A stretch of DNA of 7,041 bases from Candidatus Eiseniibacteriota bacterium (GTDB lineage: Bacteria > Joyebacterota > Joyebacteria > Joyebacterales > Joyebacteraceae): the NCBI GenBank assembly GCA_030639555.1, contig DAOWCM010000116.1, positions 1-7,041 on the forward strand, in the 5' to 3' direction. The notes below the pieces were generated by a model. That model did no database searches and was not told where the DNA came from. It saw only the letters and a program-made list of their open reading frames with translations. The stretch's first letter is position 1. Each line of letters opens with the position of its first letter. This document shows positions 1 through 6,567 of the stretch, piece by piece. The position numbers and the translations under genes are program-made.

Positions 1-322
1 TTCGTCATCTCACGCGTCTATCGTCACTCACGAGGGCAGGAGACGCGAGCGCAAGAACCCCGACCATCAGGCAGCGCCCGGCACGTGTCTGCGGCGCCAG
101 CGGGAGCCCCGCGACGCGGGCCTTCTGCCTCCCTCCCGTACGTCGCATAATACATATTCTGTAAACTAAGTACTCGGAGGCTGGGAAACCCACGCTCAGG
201 AGCACAAAGAAGCTGGCCCGATGGCGGCGCCGGCCCTTCCCCGGGCATCTCCCCGGGCATCTCTCCGGGTACTTCCCCGCGTGCTTTCCCAGATGTTTCC
301 CGACGTGCTTCTGCCCTGGACG
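1..322. other. Stretch without a convincing gene
   Basis: Downstream of the small acidic protein gene I find no supported coding region, tRNA or terminator. The stretch holds the 12-nt repeat (231-301), an AT-rich island at about 146-170 that stands out from GC-rich surroundings, and short self-complementary GC segments. Open frames across it lack a ribosome binding site and look compositional. An ATG at 8-6 on the minus strand could begin the next gene beyond the left edge, with the AT island as its promoter and about 140 nt of leader, but too little is visible to annotate it. Confidence 0.5.
231..301. repeat. Degenerate 12-nt tandem repeat
   Basis: On the plus strand units run 231-242, 243-254, 255-266, 267-278, 279-290 and 291-301 (the last is 11 nt), with a rough consensus GGGCATCTCCCC. 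The second and third units differ at a single base (GGGCATCTCCCC and GGGCATCTCTCC), and similarity decays outwards. The array begins about 20 nt past the stop of the small acidic protein gene. The 12-nt period would keep reading frame (GEMP-type repeats on the minus strand), but no credible gene covers it. Confidence 0.6.
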
Positions 323-568
323 CTACTCCAGATCGTCTTCCGGCAGCGGGACCTCGGTGAATCTGGGAATGGTTCCTCGCGCGCGCTCGTCGGGATCATC
401 GTCGACCGGGACGGCGCCGACGCCAACCTCCGAGACGCTGAAGGCGTGGTTCATGAGAAGCTCGGCGGGGATGTCTTCTTTGCTCTCGAAGAGCCGGGAC
501 TCCAGAGGCTGGAATGTCAGCCCGCCGTTCTCGTACGGCTCCTTGCCTCGCCACGTGAGCTTGACCAT
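323..568 (-). CDS. Small acidic protein of unknown function
   Basis: I do not recognise this 81-residue protein. Evidence that it is real: an ATG at 568-566 preceded by a perfect AGGAGG (583-578) with 9 nt spacing, the same strand as leuS and 67 nt after its stop, G or C in the third position of roughly four-fifths of codons (as expected for genes here), and a sensible globular-looking composition. The N-terminal half (MVKLTWRGKEPYENGGLTF, then IPAELLMNHAFSV at 33-45) alternates strand-like and helix-like segments. The C-terminal part is acidic, with VDDDPDE (55-61) and a PEDDLE end; I count 18 acidic against 8 basic residues. There is no signal peptide, membrane segment or Cys. The general shape (short strand, GGLTF, then a helix ending in AF.V) reminds me of small single-domain proteins common in phages and cellular genomes, but I cannot name a family. 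A TTG 7 codons upstream is a worse start. Confidence 0.68.
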   Translation of the reverse strand: MVKLTWRGKEPYENGGLTFQPLESRLFESKEDIPAELLMNHAFSVSEVGVGAVPVDDDPDERARGTIPRFTEVPLPEDDLE

Positions 569-577
569 GAAATGCGC

Positions 578-583
578 CCTCCT
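578..583 (-). promoter_or_regulatory. Ribosome binding site of the small acidic protein gene
   Basis: AGGAGG with a 9-nt spacer to the ATG at 568-566. It is the best single argument that the small open frame is translated, and it selects this ATG over the TTG at 589-587, which has no comparable site. Confidence 0.7.
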
Positions 584-635
584 GGGCAAGGCCGTGACTA
601 CAGGCCTGCAACAACAGGACCACAGCGGTCCGGGC

Positions 636-3131
636 CTAGCCCACGACCAGATTCAGGATCCTGTCCGGGACGTGGATGACCTTCCGGAGGGTCTTGCCCT
701 CGACGTGCCTCTGGATACGCTCGTCGGCCATGGCCAGCGACAGGACGGCCTCCTCGGAAGCGCCTCGCTCGGCCTCCACCTCGCCGCGGAGCTTGCCGTT
801 GACCTGAACGGCGATTGTCACGACGTCCTCGGCGGCAGCCAACTCGTCGAACGTCGGCCACGCCTGCTCGAATACCGAGCCGCTGCCGCCCATGCGCTCC
901 CACAACTCCTCCGACAAGTGTGGCACCATGGGAGCCAGCAACAGGACCACACTCTCCACTGCCTCGGATATGGCCGCTCGCTCCACACCCGTCGGGTCCT
1001 TCCCATCGAGCTCATCGATGAACGCACGCGTAGCGTTCACAAATTCCATCGTCGCCGCTACGGCCGTGTTGAAGTGGAACGCCTCGATGTCGCCTGTCAC
1101 CTTCCTGATGCTCTGGTGCGCCTTCCTGTGCAAGTTGTCCACGTTGTCAGACAGCCCGTCGCAGGCCAGTTCCGTGCAGACGGCCTCCGCGGCCGACGGG
1201 TCGAAGGGCCACTCGAGCGCGAGATTCCAGACGCGGTTCAGGAAGCGGTGCGCTCCCTCGACCGCGGTGTCGTTCCACTCGGCGTCCCGGTCCGGCGGTC
1301 CGCTGAAGAGCGTGTAGAGCCGCTCGGTGTCTGCGCCGTAGCGCGCGATCAGCTGGTCGGGCGGGACGACGTTTCCCACCGACTTCGACATCTTCGCGCC
1401 GTCCTTCGTGATCATCCCCTGACAGAAGAGCCGCTCAATCGGCTCGCCGAACGACAGAAACCCCAGGTCCTTCAGCACCTTCGTCATGAATCTGACGAAG
1501 ATGAGGTGCCCGCAGGCGTGCTCGATCCCGCCGATGTACCTGTCGACCGGGAGCCACCTGTCGACGTCCGCCTTGACGAACGGAACCGATTCCTCGCCGG
1601 GCGAGATGTAGCGCAGCAGGTACCAGCTGGAATCAACGAACGTGTCGAGCGTGTCGGTCTCCCTCCTCCCCTTGCCACCGCACTTCGGGCAGATCGTGTT
1701 GAGGAAGGACTCCGATGTGGTCAGCGGCGATTCGCCCTTGCCCGAGAAAGTAACGTCGGTGGGCAGAAGGACAGGGAGCTCATCGTACGGAACGGGCTGG
1801 ATGCCGCACTGGTCGCAGTAGATGATCGGAATGGGCGTGCCCCAGTAGCGCTGCCTCGAGACCAGCCAGTCCCTTAGGCGGAAGCTGACGGTCCGGCGTC
1901 CGATGCCAGCACCCTCCATCCAGTCGGCTATCTTCTCCGTCGCGTCGCGGTTGGTAAGCCCGTCGAACTGCGCGGAGTTCGTCTGGACGCCGTCCTCCAC
2001 GTAAGCCTCTGTCATCGTCTCGCCGTCGAGACCACCGCCGGGCCTGTCGATGACGACGCGGACGGGCAGGCCGTAGTTCCTGGCAAACTCGAAATCTCTC
2101 TGATCGTGTGCGGGGACCGCCATGACCGCCCCCGTCCCGTACTCCATGAGCACGTAGTTGGCGACCCACAGCTGTACCTTCTCGCCGTTGACGGGGTTGA
2201 TCACATGCCGCCCGGTCCAGACACCCTCCTTCGGGACGTCAGCGTCACCGCGTACTATCGAGCCCTCGGCCTTGACACGATCGGCGAAGGCCATTACCTC
2301 TGTTTCGTGCTCGGTGCCGGCAACGAGCCCTCTGAGCGCCGGGTGCTCCGCCGCCATCACCATGTAGGTAACGCCGAATATCGTGTCCACTCGCGTCGTG
2401 AAGCACGGCAGCCGCTCCTCGGTCTCCGCAATCGCGAAGTCGATCTCGACACCCTCGCTGCGCCCGATCCAGTGGCGCTGCATCAGCTTGACGCGCTCCG
2501 GCCAGCCGGGCAGCTCGTCCAGGCCCTCCAGCAACCTGTCAGCGTAGTCCGTGATCTTGAAGAACCACTGCTCGAGGTCGCGGATGGTCACCACCGACTT
2601 GCACCGCTCGCACTTGCCCTCGACCACCTGCTCGTTCGCCAGGACGGTGGCGCACGACGGGCACCAGTTGACGGGCGCGCCCTTGCGATGAGCCAGGCCG
2701 TGCTCGAAGAGCTGGAGGAAGATCCACTGCGTCCATCTGTAGAAAGCCGGCTCGTGGGACGCGAATTCCCGGTCCCAGTCGTAGCCTATCCCCCACCTGC
2801 GGAACTGGTCCTTCATCTTGACGATGTTGGCGTCCGTCCAGACCGGTGGGTGGATGCCCTTCTCAATGGCCGCGTTCTCCGCCGGCAGCCCGAATGCGTC
2901 CCAACCCATGGGCGTCAGGACGGACCTCCCCGTCATCATCCTGTAACGCGCAACCGAGTCGCCAATGATGTAGTTCCGGCCGTGGCCCACGTGAAGGTCG
3001 CCGGACGGGTACGGGTACATCACGAGGCAGTAGTACCTGTTCTCGGAGTCCGTCGGGCATCGGAAGAGCTTCTCCTCTTCCCACCGTTCCTGCCACTTCG
3101 GTTCGATTTCAGCAAATGGGTAGCGTGTCAT
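636..3131 (-). CDS. leuS: Leucine--tRNA ligase
   Basis: Class Ia aminoacyl-tRNA synthetase that charges tRNA-Leu and proofreads mischarged norvaline or isoleucine. It is full length at 831 residues. In order: YPYPSGDLHVGHGRNYIIGD (39-58) with the HIGH-type motif HVGH (47-50); a first zinc knuckle, C157-x2-C160 and C174-x2-C177; the CP1 editing domain with the threonine-rich TTRVDT (245-250) and MAVPAHDQRD (337-346), whose Asp positions bind the amino group during editing; a second Cys pair set, C439/C442 and C481/C484; YIGGIEHACGH (532-542); KMSKS (580-584); the anticodon-binding helices; and a C-terminal domain with VQVNGKLRGEV (775-785). The start ATG at 3131 has GGAGAGGG upstream with about 9 nt spacing. 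It lies 50 nt after the terminator hairpin of the upstream porin-like gene, with no clear promoter between. All catalytic and editing motifs look intact. No T-box leader could fit in the short gap. Confidence 0.98.
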   Translation of the reverse strand: MTRYPFAEIEPKWQERWEEEKLFRCPTDSENRYYCLVMYPYPSGDLHVGHGRNYIIGDSVARYRMMTGRSVLTPMGWDAFGLPAENAAIEKGIHPPVWTDANIVKMKDQFRRWGIGYDWDREFASHEPAFYRWTQWIFLQLFEHGLAHRKGAPVNWCPSCATVLANEQVVEGKCERCKSVVTIRDLEQWFFKITDYADRLLEGLDELPGWPERVKLMQRHWIGRSEGVEIDFAIAETEERLPCFTTRVDTIFGVTYMVMAAEHPALRGLVAGTEHETEVMAFADRVKAEGSIVRGDADVPKEGVWTGRHVINPVNGEKVQLWVANYVLMEYGTGAVMAVPAHDQRDFEFARNYGLPVRVVIDRPGGGLDGETMTEAYVEDGVQTNSAQFDGLTNRDATEKIADWMEGAGIGRRTVSFRLRDWLVSRQRYWGTPIPIIYCDQCGIQPVPYDELPVLLPTDVTFSGKGESPLTTSESFLNTICPKCGGKGRRETDTLDTFVDSSWYLLRYISPGEESVPFVKADVDRWLPVDRYIGGIEHACGHLIFVRFMTKVLKDLGFLSFGEPIERLFCQGMITKDGAKMSKSVGNVVPPDQLIARYGADTERLYTLFSGPPDRDAEWNDTAVEGAHRFLNRVWNLALEWPFDPSAAEAVCTELACDGLSDNVDNLHRKAHQSIRKVTGDIEAFHFNTAVAATMEFVNATRAFIDELDGKDPTGVERAAISEAVESVVLLLAPMVPHLSEELWERMGGSGSVFEQAWPTFDELAAAEDVVTIAVQVNGKLRGEVEAERGASEEAVLSLAMADERIQRHVEGKTLRKVIHVPDRILNLVVG

Positions 3132-3171
3132 GCGACCGACCCTCTCCTCTGGTCATTGCCCGCGGTGTTCT

Positions 3172-3208
3172 GAAAGAAGAAGGCCGGCACCGGTGAGCGG
3201 TGCCGGCC
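3172..3208 (-). terminator. Rho-independent terminator after the FadL-like gene
   Basis: A perfect 11-bp GC-rich stem is formed by 3182-3192 and 3198-3208 with a 5-nt loop (3193-3197). Read on the minus strand it is followed at once by TTCTTCTTTC (3181-3172). It begins 24 nt after the stop codon of the outer-membrane transporter gene. On the plus strand no T-rich tract follows, so it acts for minus-strand transcription. Confidence 0.85.
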
Positions 3209-3232
3209 GGAAGATCTAGCTCAGCTGTCCCG

Positions 3233-4645
3233 CTAGAACGCATACGTGAACGACAGCGACGGGATAAGCAGGTCGTCGAGATGCTTTCCGTCCATGTCGT
3301 AGGTCTGCGAGATTCTGCGTTCCGCGCCCGCGTGGTACTCGAGCGCGAACGCAGCGCGCCAGAAATCCTGGCGGTAGTTCACGCCCGCGGCAACCACGTT
3401 CTTGGACGACTGCGGCAGGACGAAGTTGTAGTAATCGTCGTCCCCGACCGGCGACGGCGAGCTCCTATAGCCCAGGTTGAGCGACACCGAGCGTCCCAGT
3501 CTGTAGTCGAAGCCGACGCCTACCTCAACGGTGTCTTCCCAGTTGAACTCGGTCGTCTCGAACTCCGCAAGCGCCTCGAGTTCCTCTGGGGTCCAGCCGC
3601 CGCCCCACACGATGTTCCGGTCGATCCTGTCGATGCTGGACCACCCCGTCCACTGCACGTCACCGGTCATCGTCAGACCGTTGAACAGGAAGTCACGGTA
3701 GGCGAACCCGGCGCCGACCCACATCGGGTACTTGAGCTCGAAGTCGGACGTATACGCGGACTCGGCCACCGAGCCTCCCCCACTCAACCTCGCTCTGTAG
3801 ACGCCCTCGTAGCTGATCGTCATCGGCGTCCGGAGCACCATTCCGACGCTGACCTGCCTGCTGGCGCGGTAGAGCACTCCGACGGTCGCGCCGTAACCCC
3901 AGCCGATGACGTCGTCGGTCAGCTGCACCGGCTGGAGGTAGAGATGGTATTCATCCTCGACCGCGGGCACGTCGACGGTGTCGACGTACGTCTCCATGTA
4001 GACGTCGCTGAGCGTGAAGTGACTGTAGGCGATGTTCGCAGTCAGACCGACGCTGAGACCCGGCACGACTTCCTTGGCGAAGACCGGGGAGAACACGTAG
4101 GTCTTGATCCTGCTCTCGTAGTCCTGCATGTCGCGGGCCAGGCGCTTGCTGGCGAAATCGATGGAGACGTCGTGGTCCACGAAGTCAGCGCCGTTGAGTA
4201 CGTCGTCGGCGCCCCACTTGGAGCCGTACTCCGTCAGGGTGTAGGCGGCCACTCCCACCTTGTCGAACACCGAACGCAGAGGCCCCGCGTCCGTGAAGAA
4301 GAACACGCCGGGCGCGATCCGGTTCGCGGTCTCGCTGGTCGCCCCGAGGCTCACGAGAGCGTAGCGCTCCTCTGTGTCCCCGTAGTACCTCACGACCCCG
4401 TCACGGGAGGCGAGCGACACGACGTCGTGCCCCGTGGCGGTCATCTCCATGCCCTTGAGCTGAGTGATGCCGGCGGGGTTCCAGTAGACGGCGCTGTAGT
4501 CGTCGGCAAGGCCGATAAAGGCGCCGCCCATGGCGCCCGCACGCGGGCCCACCGTTGGCGTGTAGAAACCGTTGGCAAGTGCCAGCACCGGTCCCAGAAT
4601 CAGCACCGCAACGCACGTGATCAGCATGCTTCCGCGGGAACGCAT
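3233..4645 (-). CDS. Outer-membrane transporter, FadL/OmpP1/TodX family
   Basis: This is a beta-barrel protein of the family that takes hydrophobic substrates (long-chain fatty acids in FadL, aromatics in TodX) across the outer membrane. It has 470 residues. A signal peptide covers 1-24 (Arg at 2 and 4, hydrophobic 8-22, ending ALA) with likely cleavage before N25. The mature protein starts NGFYTPTVGPRAGAMGGAF, then LADDYSAVYWNPAGITQL (47-64, ends given), the characteristic hatch segment. Later family blocks are KYPMWVGAGFAYRD (305-318), LTMTGDVQWTGWSSID (324-339) and LGYRSSPSPVGDDDYYNFVLP (391-411, ends given). It finishes SLSFTYAF; a C-terminal Phe after alternating residues is the barrel-assembly signal. 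The start at 4645 is chosen for the signal peptide and an AGGAGG 7 nt upstream; the open frame reaches 4753 but the extra part is Arg-rich and not secretory. The substrate cannot be told from sequence. It is probably its own transcription unit, being preceded by 171 nt and followed by a terminator. Confidence 0.9.
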   Translation of the reverse strand: MRSRGSMLITCVAVLILGPVLALANGFYTPTVGPRAGAMGGAFIGLADDYSAVYWNPAGITQLKGMEMTATGHDVVSLASRDGVVRYYGDTEERYALVSLGATSETANRIAPGVFFFTDAGPLRSVFDKVGVAAYTLTEYGSKWGADDVLNGADFVDHDVSIDFASKRLARDMQDYESRIKTYVFSPVFAKEVVPGLSVGLTANIAYSHFTLSDVYMETYVDTVDVPAVEDEYHLYLQPVQLTDDVIGWGYGATVGVLYRASRQVSVGMVLRTPMTISYEGVYRARLSGGGSVAESAYTSDFELKYPMWVGAGFAYRDFLFNGLTMTGDVQWTGWSSIDRIDRNIVWGGGWTPEELEALAEFETTEFNWEDTVEVGVGFDYRLGRSVSLNLGYRSSPSPVGDDDYYNFVLPQSSKNVVAAGVNYRQDFWRAAFALEYHAGAERRISQTYDMDGKHLDDLLIPSLSFTYAF

Positions 4646-4652
4646 CTCACAT

Positions 4653-4658
4653 CCTCCT
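4653..4658 (-). promoter_or_regulatory. Ribosome binding site of the FadL-like gene
   Basis: AGGAGG lies 7 nt upstream of the ATG at 4645, which fixes the start against the longer open frame. The spacer itself contains ATGTGA, a start codon followed directly by a stop; it abuts the Shine-Dalgarno and is unlikely to be used. Confidence 0.85.
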
Positions 4659-4705
4659 CTCAAGCGACGAAATGCTCGGGGGCACGGCCCGGCCACGCGC
4701 ACCGA

Positions 4706-4715
4706 TATACGTATA
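4706..4715. repeat. 10-bp perfect palindrome in the leader of the FadL-like gene
   Basis: TATACGTATA is a perfect dyad in an otherwise GC-rich stretch, 61-70 nt upstream of the ATG of the outer-membrane gene and downstream of the promoter candidate. It could be an operator half or simply part of an alternative -10 region. No partner site is seen nearby. Confidence 0.4.
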
Positions 4716-4760
4716 CGCATTCCGGAGACAGTCGCGCGGATGCGCGCCAGCACGGAACCG

Positions 4761-4788
4761 CTTATATCTGACTAACATGGGCAGGGAA
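4761..4788 (-). promoter_or_regulatory. Candidate promoter for the FadL-like gene
   Basis: The 171-nt gap between nth and the outer-membrane gene has an AT-rich core. On the minus strand TATAAG (4766-4761) resembles a -10 box, with TTCCCT (4788-4783) 16 nt upstream as a poor -35. A better -35-like TTGACG lies at 4798-4793, but its 26-nt distance is too long. The gap size and the gene's own terminator suggest an independent transcript; the exact boxes are a guess. Confidence 0.3.
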
Positions 4789-4816
4789 GCCCCGTCAAGC
4801 CATTTCTGGCAGCCAC

Positions 4817-5515
4817 TCAGGGCCCCTCAGCGGCCTCGCCGGAGCGCCCGAAGTCGCACTCGCTCCTGACGGGACAGGCGGCGCAGCCGGGGTCGCGGGG
4901 GCGGCAGAGGTCCCGCCCCAGGCGGATGAGATTCACGTGGAGAGAGAGAGATTCGCCGGGCGGGACGACAACCCTCAGGGCCTCGAAAGTGGCGTCCCTG
5001 GTCCTGGGATGTCCCACCACTCCCAGCCTGCCGACCACCCGGTGCACGTGCGTGTCCACGGGCATGACGTCCCTGCCCAGGTCGAACAGAGCGACGCAGG
5101 CCGCGGTCTTGACGCCCACACCGTCGAGCGCCAGGAGATACGCGAAGACCTCGTCGTCGGACATCCGTCTCAGAAAACCGAGGTCCAGTTTGCCCGTGGT
5201 GGCGTGGATGTCGCGCAGGATCTGCTTGATTCTCCGAGCTTTCGTCCGGGCCAGCCCGCCGCGCCGGATCGCGGACTCGATCGAGCGCACGTTCGCACTC
5301 TCCACGTCGACCCAACCGGGAAACCGCTCGCGGAGGTCCTGGAAGGACCTCCGTGAGTTCACGTCGGTTGTGTTCTGAGAGAGAATCGTACTGACCAGCC
5401 CGGCGACGAGGTCCCGCCGGGTTCGGCGCTCCGGTCTGCCGTACGTGTTTTCGAGGGCCTTCCCGATCCGAGCCAGCCGCGTTCTCCTGCCCTCTCCCCC
5501 GCGCCGCACAGACAT
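4817..5515 (-). CDS. nth: Endonuclease III-type DNA glycosylase/AP lyase
   Basis: This base-excision repair enzyme removes oxidised pyrimidines and cuts the abasic site by beta-elimination. The product has 232 residues, slightly longer than E. coli Nth (211). ILSQNTTD (44-51) matches the conserved helix near the N-terminus. The helix-hairpin-helix LLALDGVGVKTAACVAL (127-143) carries the catalytic Lys (K136), and MPVDTHVHRV (151-160) carries the catalytic Asp (D154). The C-terminal iron-sulfur loop is complete: C204-x6-C211-x2-C214-x5-C220. Both catalytic residues being present favours a bifunctional glycosylase/lyase over MutY or a catalytically dead paralogue. The frame stays open upstream to 5824, but that part overlaps holA, is low-complexity and has no family match, so I use the ATG at 5515-5513. 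It sits 1 nt after the holA stop (TAG G ATG) with only a weak Shine-Dalgarno, which suggests re-initiation by ribosomes ending holA. The uracil-type or thermophile Nth subfamily cannot be settled by eye. Confidence 0.93.
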   Translation of the reverse strand: MSVRRGGEGRRTRLARIGKALENTYGRPERRTRRDLVAGLVSTILSQNTTDVNSRRSFQDLRERFPGWVDVESANVRSIESAIRRGGLARTKARRIKQILRDIHATTGKLDLGFLRRMSDDEVFAYLLALDGVGVKTAACVALFDLGRDVMPVDTHVHRVVGRLGVVGHPRTRDATFEALRVVVPPGESLSLHVNLIRLGRDLCRPRDPGCAACPVRSECDFGRSGEAAEGP

Positions 5516-5516
5516 C

Positions 5517-6509
5517 CTAGCTCGTACCGGCGGTGAGCTCGTAGACCAGGAGCCCCACCGTGGGACGCGGGGGCATGCCGCGCCTGATATCGACGTCCGC
5601 CCTGTAGAAGCGACCGACCCCGCGCGCATACTCTCTCGACGTCCTGCTGAGAGCCAGCTCGACCAGTTCGCCTTGGTTCGACCAGAGTCGGTCGTAGGAG
5701 CCGCCGGCGTAGCCGCGGCGACCGCCTCCGCTTCCTGTCCTTGCCAGCCAGAGCGCGATCCAGAAGCCGTAGAGCCGGGAGACCAGCTGCGCCTCGTCCA
5801 TGCCGCCATCGGCCAGCTCGTCAAGAAGTGCCAGTGCTCTTCCGGTTTCTCGCTCGCCGATCGCCAGCGCCAGATCGCGCAGCCCGGACGTTCTGGCGCC
5901 CACGACAGTCTCGACCTCCGAAAGTCCTATCAACGAGCCCTCGGGTGCGAAGCAGTCCAGCTTGTCCAGTTCGTTGGCGATCCTGTTGAGCCTGCCGTCC
6001 GTCCAGTCGACAAGAGCCGACACGGCCTCGTCCTCGATCTCCCTGCCCCGCTTCTCGGACATGCGCTTCACGATGGCAACGAGCTGCTTGCCGGAGGCCC
6101 GAGCGCAGTCCACGGGCTCTGCCGTATCCAAGAGCTCGCGCTCGAACTTGTTCTTCCCCGTCAACCGCTCGAAGCTCACGAGGGCCACGCAGGCGCTCGC
6201 CACCGGCTTCCTGACATACGCCAGGAGCTGCGTCCGCTGAGTCGGGGCAAGCCCCAGAAACTCGTAGACGACCGTCACGCGCTTCTCGGACAGCATGGGA
6301 ACGGTGGCCGCGTGTGCGGCTATGGCCTCGGCCGTCGTCTCGCGGCCGGACAGGCTGACGAAGTCGAAGGCCTCACTTCCCGGAGAAAGCAGGTGCTTCT
6401 TCAGGAGATCGACGCCCAGACCAGCCAGGAAGGGCTCTTCTCCGTGAAAGACGAGCACGGGCGGCAGCGAACCGCCGGTCAACGCTTTCTGAAACTCGGC
6501 AAACGTCAT
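5517..6509 (-). CDS. holA: DNA polymerase III subunit delta
   Basis: This is the delta subunit of the clamp loader, which opens the beta sliding clamp so that gamma/tau ATPases can load it on primed DNA. The protein has 330 residues, a usual length for HolA (about 320-345). The N-terminal AAA+-like domain starts with LPPVLVFHGEEPFL (residues 15-28), the delta signature in place of a working Walker A loop; no GxxGxGKT is present, as expected for delta. LVDWTDGRLNRIANELDKL (about 167-185) matches the conserved helical-lid motif. The C-terminal collar domain ends with FYRADVDIRRGMPPRPTVGLLVYEL (301-325, first and last residues given), which is the family's usual ending. The ATG at 6509-6507 is the only good start near the family N-terminus, but the Shine-Dalgarno is weak (GAGAACGGAAC just upstream). 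The stop is followed after 1 nt by the nth start, so the two are probably co-translated. Confidence 0.93.
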   Translation of the reverse strand: MTFAEFQKALTGGSLPPVLVFHGEEPFLAGLGVDLLKKHLLSPGSEAFDFVSLSGRETTAEAIAAHAATVPMLSEKRVTVVYEFLGLAPTQRTQLLAYVRKPVASACVALVSFERLTGKNKFERELLDTAEPVDCARASGKQLVAIVKRMSEKRGREIEDEAVSALVDWTDGRLNRIANELDKLDCFAPEGSLIGLSEVETVVGARTSGLRDLALAIGERETGRALALLDELADGGMDEAQLVSRLYGFWIALWLARTGSGGGRRGYAGGSYDRLWSNQGELVELALSRTSREYARGVGRFYRADVDIRRGMPPRPTVGLLVYELTAGTS

Positions 6510-6567
6510 GTTCCGTTCTCGTTCAGGAAAGGACGCCCCAGATCCGGACTCGTCTGCTCGGCCCCGC

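Noticed and set aside
5..205. 66-codon minus-strand frame ending in a signal-peptide-like MVGVLALASPALVS
   Set aside because: The hydrophobic stretch is followed within a few codons by a stop, the start is a GTG without a ribosome binding site, and it lies across the AT island. It could be a broken gene start, but one cannot tell.
24..260. 78-codon minus-strand frame beginning MPGEMPGEGP
   Set aside because: It is the translated 12-nt repeat followed by compositionally random sequence; no ribosome binding site or family resemblance.
617..631. Hairpin between leuS and the small acidic protein gene, followed by TGTTGTTG on the minus strand
   Set aside because: The stem is only 5 bp and the tail is not a T run, so it is too weak to call a terminator; the two genes may be co-transcribed.
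221..679. 152-codon plus-strand frame across the repeat and the small acidic protein gene
   Set aside because: There is no ribosome binding site, it runs antisense to a better-supported gene, and its sequence is Arg/Pro/Leu-rich.
357..1877. 506-codon open frame on the plus strand, opposite leuS
   Set aside because: It is antisense to an unmistakable leuS, is rich in Arg, Val, Leu, Asp and His as expected for a mirrored GC-rich frame, and has no recognisable domain.
3200..4771. 523-codon open frame on the plus strand, opposite the FadL-like gene
   Set aside because: It covers exactly the antisense of a gene with signal peptide, barrel motifs and terminator; its composition is low in aromatics and its start has no supporting site.
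4799..4810. Small hairpin (GCCA, GAAA loop on the minus strand, TGGC) just after the nth stop
   Set aside because: Four base pairs and no T tract; not a credible terminator.
5516..5824. 103-residue N-terminal extension of nth
   Set aside because: It overlaps the 3' end of holA, is Ser/Arg/Gly-rich and unlike the family; the ATG at 5515 gives the expected Nth length.
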